A DNA stretch of 12,475 bases. It comes from DASPKX01 sp035627835. Lineage in GTDB: Bacteria > Verrucomicrobiota > Verrucomicrobiia > Limisphaerales > SXQI01. Numbering within the stretch: position 1 is the stretch's first letter; each line of letters starts with the position of its first letter. Positions 1 to 7,087 of the stretch are shown here, piece after piece. The translations under genes were made by a program, and so were the position numbers. The stretch lies in contig DASPKX010000011.1 of the NCBI GenBank assembly GCA_035627835.1, positions 1 through 12,475 on the forward strand, given 5' to 3'. The notes beneath the pieces were generated by a model. That model was not told the DNA's origin. It saw nothing but the letters and a program-made list of their open reading frames with translations, and did not search any database.

Positions 1-139
1 ACGACCGTTTTCCTCAGCGATTTCGTCAATTTTGCAAACCTGGCGCCACGCGGATCGTGCCCAGTTTTTGCCTCAGCCAAGTGGGATTTTAGCCCTTCCC
101 CCGGTTGACGCTGCACTGAGGTTGATTACTTTATCGCGC

Positions 140-1015
140 ATGCTCAGAGCCGCTGTCCTTTTGATCCTGGTTGCCATCACTGCTTTTGCCTCACGCGGAG
201 CCACGTTCCAAATCGATCCGGCCCGCAGCTCCATCACAATGAGCGGCACTCTGGCTGGATTCACCATTCAAGAGCAGGCGCCCGGCAGCCTGCAGACGCG
301 TTTCGAAGGCCCTATTCAGGCGAATGTCACTCCCACCAGCATCACCTTTCCTGGTGGCAGCGTCGTTGACGCGCAGACGAACGGATCCTGGCAGCCGCTC
401 CCCGGCGGAATGAACGGGCGGGATTGGGCTGATTACGGTGCGCAAGCCACCATCCCATTGGGAGGCACAGCGCGTGGGGCGGTTCGCAATATCGTGCTGG
501 ACGTCACCAGCGGGACGATTCCTATCTCGAACGGAAGCTTTGACGCGCAATCGATGGTGTTCAGCTTTCCAACAAACGGAACCGCCACTCTCGATTACAA
601 TGCGAGCATCTTCGGCCTGGGCTCAGAACCGCTCTCCGGCACATCGACGAACAAAACCGCCACTCGCGGAACAATCACCGAGGTTAACGGAAAGCGCACA
701 CTGACGCTTGCGATCGACACAACCTTCAGCTTCGCGGTGATGAACCCAAACGACAGCCAGGTGCGGTTCGTGGGGAGTGTTGTGGCTGTGGAAGCTGAAG
801 CCGCTGCGCGGCCGGCATTTACGAGGGTCGAGCTGATTGGCGCGTCCATCCGCCTCTATGTCCGTGGCGGTGACGCGACTGTGAAGCTTCAAACCACGTC
901 GAATTTTTCAACCTGGAGCGATCGGACGGCTGAGGTGACCACCGAAGGTGACACACGCATCTACACCGTGCCGATCACAAGCTCCCGCGAGTTCTTCCGC
1001 CTCGTGGACATTTGA
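140..1015 (+). CDS. Secreted protein of unknown function (PEP-CTERM-like body, verrucomicrobial C-terminal module)
   Basis: A 291-residue protein when started at the ATG at 140. An upstream in-frame TTG at 32 would add 36 polar residues ahead of what is plainly a signal peptide: MLR, then a hydrophobic run at residues 4-17, with a likely AFA|S cleavage after residue 17. The mature part (about 20-220) is rich in beta-strand-like alternation and resembles the body of some PEP-CTERM exosortase substrates (patterns such as IDP..SS, PGSL.T.., DYGA, GT..DY), by memory of the family. It has no PEP-CTERM tail. It ends instead in a module of about 65 residues (LQTTSNFSTWS ... REFFRLVDI) of a kind often seen at the C-terminus of large verrucomicrobial exported proteins. 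No catalytic motif is visible. It probably acts outside the cytoplasm, role unknown. It converges on lysC with an 11-nt gap and is not part of that operon. Confidence is high for a real exported gene and low for any function. Confidence 0.8.
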   Translation: MLRAAVLLILVAITAFASRGATFQIDPARSSITMSGTLAGFTIQEQAPGSLQTRFEGPIQANVTPTSITFPGGSVVDAQTNGSWQPLPGGMNGRDWADYGAQATIPLGGTARGAVRNIVLDVTSGTIPISNGSFDAQSMVFSFPTNGTATLDYNASIFGLGSEPLSGTSTNKTATRGTITEVNGKRTLTLAIDTTFSFAVMNPNDSQVRFVGSVVAVEAEAAARPAFTRVELIGASIRLYVRGGDATVKLQTTSNFSTWSDRTAEVTTEGDTRIYTVPITSSREFFRLVDI

Positions 1016-1026
1016 GGCGAAAACGA

Positions 1027-1509
1027 TTACTTGCCGATAAAGACGTCGTGAACCGCGCGCATCGCCTGTTCAGCTTTATCAAGATTGATCACGACGCTGA
1101 TCTTGATTTCGCTGGTCGAAATCATGCCGATGTTCACGCCTTCCGTGGCAAGAGTCTCGAACATCTTCGCGGCCACGCCTGAATGGCTGCGCATCCCCAC
1201 GCCGACAATAGAAAGCTTGCCGATATTTTCGTCTGAAAGCACTTCGCGGTAAGCGGCTTCGCCTTTGAGGGAGTCGATCACCTTCGTTGCCTTCAGCAGG
1301 TCAGGCTTGTCCACAGTGAAGGAAAGATCGGTCGCGGGGGCGCCGCCGCCGTGGCTGATGTTCTGCACGATCATGTCCACATTCACGTTGGAATCAGCTA
1401 GCGCTTTGAAGATGCGCGCGGCCACACCTGGCTTATCGGGCACACCGACCAGCGTGATCTTCGCCTGATTTTTGTCCAATGCGACGCCGCGAATGACGAC
1501 ATCTTCCAT
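1027..1509 (-). other. Possible internal start giving an aspartokinase beta (regulatory) subunit
   Basis: Codon 247 of lysC is an ATG beginning MEDVVIRGVALD. This aligns with the known internal start of the beta subunit in Corynebacterium and Bacillus type aspartokinases (Corynebacterium MEEAVLTGVATD, from memory). On the coding strand a purine-rich AAGGAAG lies 11 nt before it, a possible though slightly distant ribosome binding site. Translation from here would give 160 residues containing only the two ACT domains, close to the usual beta-subunit size. The alignment is seen in the sequence. Use of the start is inferred, since a conserved Met may be purely structural. Confidence 0.4.
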
Positions 1510-2247
1510 GCTGGCGGTTTCTTCCTTCACAATCGTCCCTGGGTTATCGTTAAGACTGGATCGAACTTCAAAAATCACACCGAACTTCTTCGCGAACTCC
1601 ACTGAGCGCGATTGCATTACTTTTGCGCCGGTGCTCGCCAGTTCCAACATCTCGTCGTAAGCGATCTCCGGCAGCTTGCGCGCGCCTTTCACAATGCGCG
1701 GATCCGCAGTGTAAACACCATCCACGTCCGTGTAGATTTGGCAAAGGTCCGCTTGCAGCGCGGCCGCGAGCGCAATCGCGGTCAGGTCAGAGCCGCCACG
1801 GCCAAGCGTGGTAATCTCTCCGCTGAGCGTCTGGCCTTGGAATCCCGCGACAATGACAACTTTGCCGCTATCGAGCATACCATGGACCTGGCGCGGGGTG
1901 ATGTTCTGGATTTTTGCTTTCGTGTGAACGCCGTCCGTCACGATGCCAGCCTGGGCGCCAGTCAACGAAACGGCATCCACTCCGAGCGCGTGCAATGCAA
2001 TGGCGGTCAGCGCAATCGTGGTCTGCTCACCGGTGGCGAGAAGCATGTCCATCTCCCGCTCGCTGGGCAGCGGCATGATTTCCTTGGCCAGCTTGATGAG
2101 ATTATCGGTCACCCCGCTCATCGCTGAGACGACCACCACAATCTGGTCGCCCTGGTCGCGATATTTCTTCACGCGCGATGCGACGTTGCGGATGCGCTCT
2201 GGATTGCCTACCGAAGTCCCACCGTACTTTTGAACAATAAGTGCCAT
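1027..2247 (-). CDS. lysC: Aspartokinase (aspartate kinase), ACT-regulated
   Basis: Phosphorylates L-aspartate with ATP to 4-aspartyl phosphate, the first committed step to lysine, threonine, methionine and diaminopimelate; cytoplasmic. The 406-residue protein has the kinase signature KYGGTS at residues 7-12, VVVVSAMSGVTD at 37-48, the GRGGSDLTA substrate/nucleotide loop at 149-157 and TDVDGVYTADPR at 173-184, then two ACT domains (about 265-340 and 345-406; VDMIVQNIS and GMISTSEIKISV). Length and layout match the roughly 400-residue monofunctional enzymes of Bacillus and Corynebacterium, which are feedback-inhibited through ACT domains, often by lysine plus threonine. The ATG at 2247 is preferred over a GTG at 2295 because family members begin just before I-V-Q-K-Y-G-G. 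It is the last gene of the hom-thrC-lysC operon, 26 nt after the thrC stop, with no strong Shine-Dalgarno visible. It may also encode a separate beta subunit from an internal ATG at 1509. Confidence 0.97.
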   Translation of the reverse strand: MALIVQKYGGTSVGNPERIRNVASRVKKYRDQGDQIVVVVSAMSGVTDNLIKLAKEIMPLPSEREMDMLLATGEQTTIALTAIALHALGVDAVSLTGAQAGIVTDGVHTKAKIQNITPRQVHGMLDSGKVVIVAGFQGQTLSGEITTLGRGGSDLTAIALAAALQADLCQIYTDVDGVYTADPRIVKGARKLPEIAYDEMLELASTGAKVMQSRSVEFAKKFGVIFEVRSSLNDNPGTIVKEETASMEDVVIRGVALDKNQAKITLVGVPDKPGVAARIFKALADSNVNVDMIVQNISHGGGAPATDLSFTVDKPDLLKATKVIDSLKGEAAYREVLSDENIGKLSIVGVGMRSHSGVAAKMFETLATEGVNIGMISTSEIKISVVINLDKAEQAMRAVHDVFIGK

Positions 2248-2273
2248 GTTGCTCGAAGGTCTGCGTCCGCTCT

Positions 2274-3359
2274 TTACAACCCAATCACCTTGCACACAGC
2301 CGCCATGCTCGGCTCGACCAGGTGCGGCTCAAATCCGGCCGTTTTAATCGCGTTATCGGGATCTTTTAAACCGTGGCCGGTCGTCGTGGCAGTCAGAACT
2401 GCGCCCTTCGGGATAAGCCCTGCTTTGACGACCTTAATCAAGCCAGCCAACGGAGCCGCGCTGGCGGGCTCTACGAAGAGGCCCTCGGTGCGCGCCAGGA
2501 GCTTGTATGCCGCGAGAATTTCCTCGTCGGTGACTTTGTCAATATGACCGCGCGATTCCTTTAGCGCGTTGTTCGCCCCTTCCCAACTCGCCGGGTTTCC
2601 AATGCGAATTGCGGAGGCCACCGTTTCGGGGTGCTCGATCGGACGGCCTTCCACGATCGGCGCAGCTCCGGCGGCTTGGAAGCCGAACATGCGTGGCAGT
2701 TGGGAGGTCCGGCCTGCGGTGTGAAACTCTTTGAAGCCGCGCCAGTACGCGGTGATGTTGCCTGCGTTGCCGACGGGAAGAAGGTGGAAATCAGGCGCGC
2801 GCCCGAGCTGGTCGCAAATCTCGAAGGCCGCTGTTTTCTGGCCTTCAATGCGCACAGGGTTGATGCTGTTGACCACCTCGACTTTTCCTGTCTCACCCAA
2901 CTCGCGAACGATGCGAAGCGCATCATCGAAGTTGCCTTCAATGGCAATAGTGATGGCGCCATACATCAATGCTTGCGCCATTTTGCCGAGGGCAATCTTC
3001 CCGTTGGGCAGCAGCACCACACACTTCATCTTTGCGCGCGCGGCGTAAGCTGCGGCCGAAGCAGACGTGTTCCCGGTGCTCGCGCAAATCACCACTTCCG
3101 CGCCGCGCTCCTTTGCTTTGCTGATGGCCATCGTCATCCCGCGATCTTTGAAGGAGCAAGTCGGGTTCATGGCCTCGAACTTGATCCACAGCTCGAAGTT
3201 TCCACCGATCGCTTCCACGAAGTTTTCCACGCGAATCAGCGGCGTGTTCCCTTCGTTCAGCGAAATGATCGGCGTGCTGGAGGTGACTGGCAGGTGCGCG
3301 CGATAAGCGTCAATGACGCCGCGCCAGCGACTGCCCTGGGCTGAGGCTGTTTGGCTCAT
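2274..3359 (-). CDS. thrC: Threonine synthase
   Basis: PLP-dependent enzyme that converts O-phospho-L-homoserine and water to L-threonine and phosphate, the last step of threonine synthesis; cytoplasmic. The 361-residue protein belongs to the short Bacillus/Thermus type rather than the larger E. coli or plant types. Visible signatures are NEGNTPL at 35-41, SFKDRGM at 69-75 with the PLP-binding Lys71, ASTGNTSAS at 93-101, the phosphate-binding GNAGN at 197-201, and TTTGHGLKD near the C-terminus. The ATG at 3359 overlaps the hom stop in an ATGA arrangement, so translational coupling with hom is likely. lysC follows after 26 nt. The order hom-thrC-lysC lacks thrB, so homoserine kinase must be encoded elsewhere. 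Nothing appears truncated or unusual. Confidence 0.97.
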   Translation of the reverse strand: MSQTASAQGSRWRGVIDAYRAHLPVTSSTPIISLNEGNTPLIRVENFVEAIGGNFELWIKFEAMNPTCSFKDRGMTMAISKAKERGAEVVICASTGNTSASAAAYAARAKMKCVVLLPNGKIALGKMAQALMYGAITIAIEGNFDDALRIVRELGETGKVEVVNSINPVRIEGQKTAAFEICDQLGRAPDFHLLPVGNAGNITAYWRGFKEFHTAGRTSQLPRMFGFQAAGAAPIVEGRPIEHPETVASAIRIGNPASWEGANNALKESRGHIDKVTDEEILAAYKLLARTEGLFVEPASAAPLAGLIKVVKAGLIPKGAVLTATTTGHGLKDPDNAIKTAGFEPHLVEPSMAAVCKVIGL

Positions 3360-4666
3360 TCGAAACTTTCGACTCGGAACATCACAGGCGGGGCTTTCAC
3401 CACGCCAAGGCGGGAAATTTTGGAAAGCGCTTTGCGCATGGCCGCATTCGGCGCGTCGTGAATCATCAGGATCAACGGCACACTCTCCCCTTCGTGCCCT
3501 TCAGGTTGGATCACAGATGAAATGCCAATGCGCGCTTCGCCCAACAACGCGGCGATTTTCGCCAACGTGCCCGGCTTATCAATGACCGTCAGGCGCAGGT
3601 AATAGCGCGAAACAACGTCGTCGATGTCCAACACCGTGCCCTTGCGCTCATGCGGCACGAACGGAGGGACGCGGCTTTTGCTGCCGCACTTAAGGTCGAG
3701 GGCGGCATCAGCAAGGTCGCTCAGCACCGCGCTTGCGGTGGCGTCCTGCCCTGCCCCGCGGCCGTAGTAAAGCGTGTCACCAACCACATCGCCGCGAACA
3801 TACACAGCGTTGAACACATCGTTCACGCTCGCGAGCACATGCGAGTTCGGCACCAGCGTCGGATAAACAGAAACTTGCACGCCGCATTGCTCACCGTCGC
3901 AATCCTTCTTCACCGCGCCGAGCAGCTTGATCGTGTAACCGAGCTGTGTGGCAAATTGAATGTCGAGCTTCGTCACCCCGCGGATGCCCTCAACATGCAC
4001 ACTCTTGGGGTTCACCCAGAAACCATGAGCAAGGGATGCCAGAATTCCAATCTTGTGCGCGGCGTCATGGCCATCGACATCAAGTGAAGGCTCTGCCTCT
4101 GCGTAGCCAAGGCGTTGAGCGTCCGCGAGCACATCCGAAAAATCAGCGCCTTCACGCTTCATCCTTGTTAGGATGTAGTTGCAAGTGCCGTTTACGATTC
4201 CGTAGAGGCGCGTGATGCGATTGCCGATGAGGCCTTCGCGCAGAACTTTGATGATCGGGATCCCACCAGCGACGCTTGCCTCGTAATACAGATTAACGCC
4301 ATTGCGCTCCGCCACTTCGAACAACTCCTCACCGTAGGCAGAGAGCAGAGCTTTGTTTGCGGTAATGACGGATTTTCCGTTGCGCAACGCATGCAGAACC
4401 GCCTCGCGCGCCAGAGTCGTGCCGCCCATCAACTCCAGGATGAGATGTGTGTTCGGCGCTTCCGTGAGGGCTTTCCAATCCGTGGTCAGCAAGCGGTCCG
4501 GCAATTTGACCGCGCGGGGCCTTTTCAGGTCGCGAACAGCCACACCAGCGATGTTGAACTTAACACCGAGCCTCGAGGCCATGAGGGCGCCGTTGCGCTG
4601 GAGTCCTTTGATGACTCCACCACCAACAGTGCCTGCGCCAATGATTCCGAGGTTCACCTGCTGCAT
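3356..4666 (-). CDS. hom: Homoserine dehydrogenase with C-terminal ACT domain
   Basis: Reduces L-aspartate-4-semialdehyde to L-homoserine with NAD(P)H, at the branch to threonine and methionine; cytoplasmic. The 436 residues comprise an N-terminal Rossmann domain with GAGTVG at 10-15 (first G is residue 10), ANKALLS at 103-109, the dimerisation/catalytic domain with YEASVAGGIPII at 128-139 and EPSLDVDGHDAAHKIGILA around 192-210 (including the catalytic Lys205), and a C-terminal ACT domain at about 355-430 (LTVIDKPGTLAKIA, then GISSVIQ). This matches the monofunctional, threonine-sensitive bacterial type of about 430 residues. It is the first gene of the hom-thrC-lysC operon and its TGA overlaps the thrC ATG by 4 nt. 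The 122-nt gap from pilC has no convincing promoter, T-box or leader peptide; on the minus strand it has no ATG at all, which argues against a classical thr leader. Confidence 0.97.
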   Translation of the reverse strand: MQQVNLGIIGAGTVGGGVIKGLQRNGALMASRLGVKFNIAGVAVRDLKRPRAVKLPDRLLTTDWKALTEAPNTHLILELMGGTTLAREAVLHALRNGKSVITANKALLSAYGEELFEVAERNGVNLYYEASVAGGIPIIKVLREGLIGNRITRLYGIVNGTCNYILTRMKREGADFSDVLADAQRLGYAEAEPSLDVDGHDAAHKIGILASLAHGFWVNPKSVHVEGIRGVTKLDIQFATQLGYTIKLLGAVKKDCDGEQCGVQVSVYPTLVPNSHVLASVNDVFNAVYVRGDVVGDTLYYGRGAGQDATASAVLSDLADAALDLKCGSKSRVPPFVPHERKGTVLDIDDVVSRYYLRLTVIDKPGTLAKIAALLGEARIGISSVIQPEGHEGESVPLILMIHDAPNAAMRKALSKISRLGVVKAPPVMFRVESFE

Positions 4667-4722
4667 AAGAGCGCGAGAAGATTGCCCGAAACGCTTTTTA
4701 GGACAAGCGAGGAATGTGTGAG

Positions 4723-4738
4723 CGCGCGCAAACGCGCG
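4723..4738 (-). other. GC-rich hairpin between pilC and hom
   Basis: CGCGCG, loop CAAA on the plus strand (TTTG on the transcribed strand), CGCGCG: a six-pair, all G-C stem in the 122-nt gap between the pilC stop and the hom start. No T-run follows it on the minus strand, so it is not a classical intrinsic terminator. It could still separate the two transcription units or stabilise an RNA end. It may also be a by-product of a locally GC-rich gap. Confidence 0.25.
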
Positions 4739-4788
4739 AGCCCACGTGCTTCAGCCTGTGATTAAACGTTTCGTGCCGCGATGAACGC

Positions 4789-6003
4789 TTACTTGCCGGG
4801 AGGGTTAATGATGTCGCTCATCTTGAAGATCGGCAGGAACATGCAGATGACGATGCCGCCAACGACCACCCCGAGAAACACGATCAACAATGGCTCGATC
4901 AATGAAGTAAGACCCGAGAGCGTTGTTTCGATTTCTTCATCGAGGAAGTCCGCCACGCGCTCCAGCATCGCGTCCAATTTACCGGTCTGCTCGCCCGCAG
5001 TCATCATTCGGATGATCATGGTCGGGAAGATTGGATGCTTGGAAAGGGCCGAGGAAATCCCCTCGCCCTTCTCGATGTCAGCGGCTGCGGTCTTGATCGC
5101 CTTTTCCATGATGACGTTGCCGCAGGTGTTCGAGACGATTTGCAGCACTTCAAGGATGGGAACACCCGACCGCACCAGCGAGGCGAGGGTGCGCGTGAAA
5201 CGAGCCAAACAGATCTTGTGTGCGATTTGGCCGAAGATCGGCAGCTTGATGCGCGTTCGATCCCAAAATTCGCGTCCGGGTTTGGTCTTGATGTAGCTCA
5301 ACCAACCGTAAATGACCAGGCCGCCGCCCAGGATCATGTAAATGAGGTTGCTCTTCAGGAATTCGCTCAGATCGATCAGGAACTGCGTTGGAGCGGGCAG
5401 TTTCGCGCCGAATCCGCTGAAAATTTCGCCGAACACCGGCACGACTTTCACCAAAAGGAAGATAGTGATCGCAATGGCCACAAAGGTGACGACTGTCGGA
5501 TACATCATGGCCGACTTCACCTTTTTACGAAGCCGCGCAGTGTTTTCCAGGAACGTTGCGAGGCGCGCTAAGATTTCCGCGAGCAAACCGCCCTTCTCAC
5601 CCGCGTCCACCATGCAAACGTAGAGCTTGTTGAAAACTTTCGGATGTTTGAGAAGCGCCGCCGAGAAGTTGTCGCCGCTCTCCACACGCGAGCAAACGTC
5701 CTTAATGACGTCGCGCATCACTTTGTTGCTGGTCTGCTCCGCCAGCGCCTGGAGCGATTGCACCATCGCCAAACCGGCGTCAATCATCGTGGCCAACTGG
5801 CGTGTGAACACCACCAAATCCTGCAAAGCCACGCTGCCGCCAGCGGTCTTCCCCTTCTTCCCGACCTTCTCGGCGATCTCGACAACCAGCAGGTTCCGCC
5901 CCGTCAACGCGGCGATGGCTGCCTCCTGGCTGGAGGCATCCACATTATTGCGATATTCGCGCCCACTGATCGGGTCCCGCGCAAGATAGGCATATGAAGG
6001 CAT
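4789..6003 (-). CDS. pilC: Type IV pilus / type II secretion inner-membrane platform protein (PilC/GspF family)
   Basis: Polytopic inner-membrane protein that couples a cytoplasmic assembly ATPase (PilB/PilT or GspE) to pilin polymerisation. The 404-residue length is typical. There are two GspF domains, about 65-188 (FTRQLATMIDAGLAMVQSL) and about 268-391 (FTRTLASLVRSGVPILEVL). Membrane segments lie at about 169-191, 218-236 and 368-391, and the repeated GEKGGLL and GEQTGKLD motifs are at about 135 and 337. An upstream start at 6249 would overlap the preceding pseudopilin gene and add 82 unrelated residues, so the ATG at 6003, giving the family-typical MPSYAYLARD, is chosen. An AGGAG lies 13 nt upstream, rather far for a normal ribosome binding site. 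It follows a pseudopilin gene by 80 nt on the same strand, and no ATPase or secretin is present in the window. PilC and GspF cannot be distinguished from this sequence alone. Confidence 0.93.
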   Translation of the reverse strand: MPSYAYLARDPISGREYRNNVDASSQEAAIAALTGRNLLVVEIAEKVGKKGKTAGGSVALQDLVVFTRQLATMIDAGLAMVQSLQALAEQTSNKVMRDVIKDVCSRVESGDNFSAALLKHPKVFNKLYVCMVDAGEKGGLLAEILARLATFLENTARLRKKVKSAMMYPTVVTFVAIAITIFLLVKVVPVFGEIFSGFGAKLPAPTQFLIDLSEFLKSNLIYMILGGGLVIYGWLSYIKTKPGREFWDRTRIKLPIFGQIAHKICLARFTRTLASLVRSGVPILEVLQIVSNTCGNVIMEKAIKTAAADIEKGEGISSALSKHPIFPTMIIRMMTAGEQTGKLDAMLERVADFLDEEIETTLSGLTSLIEPLLIVFLGVVVGGIVICMFLPIFKMSDIINPPGK

Positions 6004-6036
6004 AGTCTCAGGTATTCTCCTACCAATACAGCAGGG

Positions 6037-6062
6037 TTCGTGCAAGTTCTCGTTTGCACGAA
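6037..6062 (-). other. Perfect 9-bp inverted repeat between pseudopilin and pilC
   Basis: TTCGTGCAA, an 8-nt spacer, and TTGCACGAA form a perfect 9-pair stem in the 80-nt gap between the pseudopilin stop and the pilC start. On the transcribed (minus) strand no T-run follows it, so it is unlikely to be a strong intrinsic terminator. It may be an RNA processing or stability element that sets the ratio of abundant pilin to scarce PilC, or a protein-binding dyad. Confidence 0.4.
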
Positions 6063-6083
6063 TTTCTGTCGTAAGCAGGAATC

Positions 6084-6926
6084 CTACCGGATCGGGTCTG
6101 CAAGGCGTTCCTGAAGCCAGCGCAAATCCGCAGTGTCGGCTGCCCCGACAGAAGGCCCCCCTTCGGCAGTAAAGCGGATCGGCTTTTTCGTGGAGGCGCG
6201 AACCCATTTTTTGATCTCGGAATGACCGTCCGCGAACGAGAAGCCGCACGCTCCATTGTGATATGAAGCAGCAAGGTCCCCCCAGGCATTCCCGGTGGGC
6301 GCCACGAGAAAATAACCATCGTTGATGCTGTCGGGATGCTCATCCACCGTCACAATTTTCGTGGCAGGCGAGCTAATGCTCGACGTTTTCAGCCACTGTT
6401 TGTGGCTGGCATAGAAAGTGGCGATGCCGCGGGCCCAAGTGTCGTTCTTATTAATGCTAAACGGGCCCATGAACGCATTCATCGACATGCTCCGGGTGCG
6501 ATAGAACATATTTGCCCGCTTCTGGGCGGGGCTGGTGAACTTATCCGCCGGGCATTTGTAAATCTGAACCGCCTCGCCAACGTATTTGGAAAAAATGTTC
6601 CCCCTCAGCAACGCCCAATTGGTGTTCATCGGGTTGGTGTCCCAACTCATGTTATTGTTCACCCAATTTTGCCCTTGGCCATTGACCGTTTCATTGATCC
6701 CGAAGTTGTTCACGAGCCGGTCATCATTATCCAGCGCGTATTGCAACCACCCGAGCATCAACTGCTTTCCATTATTCATGCACATGATGCCTTGGCCCTT
6801 TGCCTTGGCCTTGGACAAAGCCGGCAGCAGCATCCCTGCAAGAATGGCAATAATGGCGATGACCACGAGAAGTTCAATTAACGTGAATCCGCTCCGCTCC
6901 GGTTTACGGTTAGTCAGGCATTTCAT
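6084..6926 (-). CDS. Type II pseudopilin with H-X9-DG C-terminal motif
   Basis: A 280-residue prepilin-like protein. After a short basic leader comes the type IV prepilin peptidase site RSG|FTLIELLVV, with cleavage after Gly13, N-methylated Phe14 as +1 and Glu at +5, followed by one membrane helix (about 14-35, ending LAGMLLPALSKAK). The large soluble domain carries YKCPAD, probably with disulphide or metal-binding cysteines, and a C-terminal H-X9-DG motif (His213, Asp-Gly 223-224). That motif is typical of the very large pseudopilin families of Planctomycetes and Verrucomicrobia. The ATG at 6926 is chosen over one at 6995, which would add 23 residues and overlap the promoter region. After processing it should insert in the inner membrane and join a pseudopilus or stay as a membrane-anchored surface protein. 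It lies just before pilC on the same strand. Its specific role is unknown, as genomes of this phylum often carry many such paralogues. Confidence 0.9.
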   Translation of the reverse strand: MKCLTNRKPERSGFTLIELLVVIAIIAILAGMLLPALSKAKAKGQGIMCMNNGKQLMLGWLQYALDNDDRLVNNFGINETVNGQGQNWVNNNMSWDTNPMNTNWALLRGNIFSKYVGEAVQIYKCPADKFTSPAQKRANMFYRTRSMSMNAFMGPFSINKNDTWARGIATFYASHKQWLKTSSISSPATKIVTVDEHPDSINDGYFLVAPTGNAWGDLAASYHNGACGFSFADGHSEIKKWVRASTKKPIRFTAEGGPSVGAADTADLRWLQERLADPIR

Positions 6927-6947
6927 AGTTTGTTGGGGTTGCCCACT

Positions 6948-6977
6948 GTTATAGCGGCGCGCAGCACGATTAAACAA
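6948..6977 (-). promoter_or_regulatory. Candidate sigma-70-type promoter for the pseudopilin gene
   Basis: Reading the minus strand: TTGTTT (6977-6972), an 18-nt spacer, and TATAAC (6953-6948). This would start transcription roughly 15 nt before the ATG at 6926. The -10 box matches five of six consensus positions, while the -35 is weaker. It lies back-to-back with the candidate prs promoter. Assigned by eye only. Confidence 0.4.
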
Positions 6978-7037
6978 GCGGTCGTTTGCCCGCACACCAG
7001 CCCGCGACGCGATTCCGCGGCTTGCGGGCGAAAAGCG

Positions 7038-7065
7038 TTGACGTGGGCCGCCGCAGGTTTATAAG
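7038..7065 (+). promoter_or_regulatory. Candidate sigma-70-type promoter for prs and the downstream block
   Basis: TTGACG (7038-7043), a 16-nt spacer, and TATAAG (7060-7065): five of six matches to each consensus box. Initiation near 7072 would leave a very short leader of about 16 nt before the GTG start of prs. It is the only good plus-strand promoter I see before the prs-rplY-pth-rpsF-ssb-rplI block, so it may drive much of it. Confidence 0.5.
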
Positions 7066-7087
7066 TCGCCCCCCTTACGTTACGTTT

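Noticed and set aside
113..136. Promoter for the first secreted gene (TTGACG with TACTTT)
   Set aside because: The -10 box matches only three of six positions and would leave almost no leader before the ATG at 140, so support is too thin.
4667..4788. Threonine-type leader peptide, T-box or riboswitch before hom
   Set aside because: There is no ATG on the minus strand in the gap, no Thr/Ile-rich short frame and no T-box sequence. Only a short GC hairpin is present.
6986..7087. Longer prs starting at TTG 6986
   Set aside because: The added 34 residues have no family counterpart and would be encoded across the best promoter candidate; GTG 7088 gives the family N-terminus.
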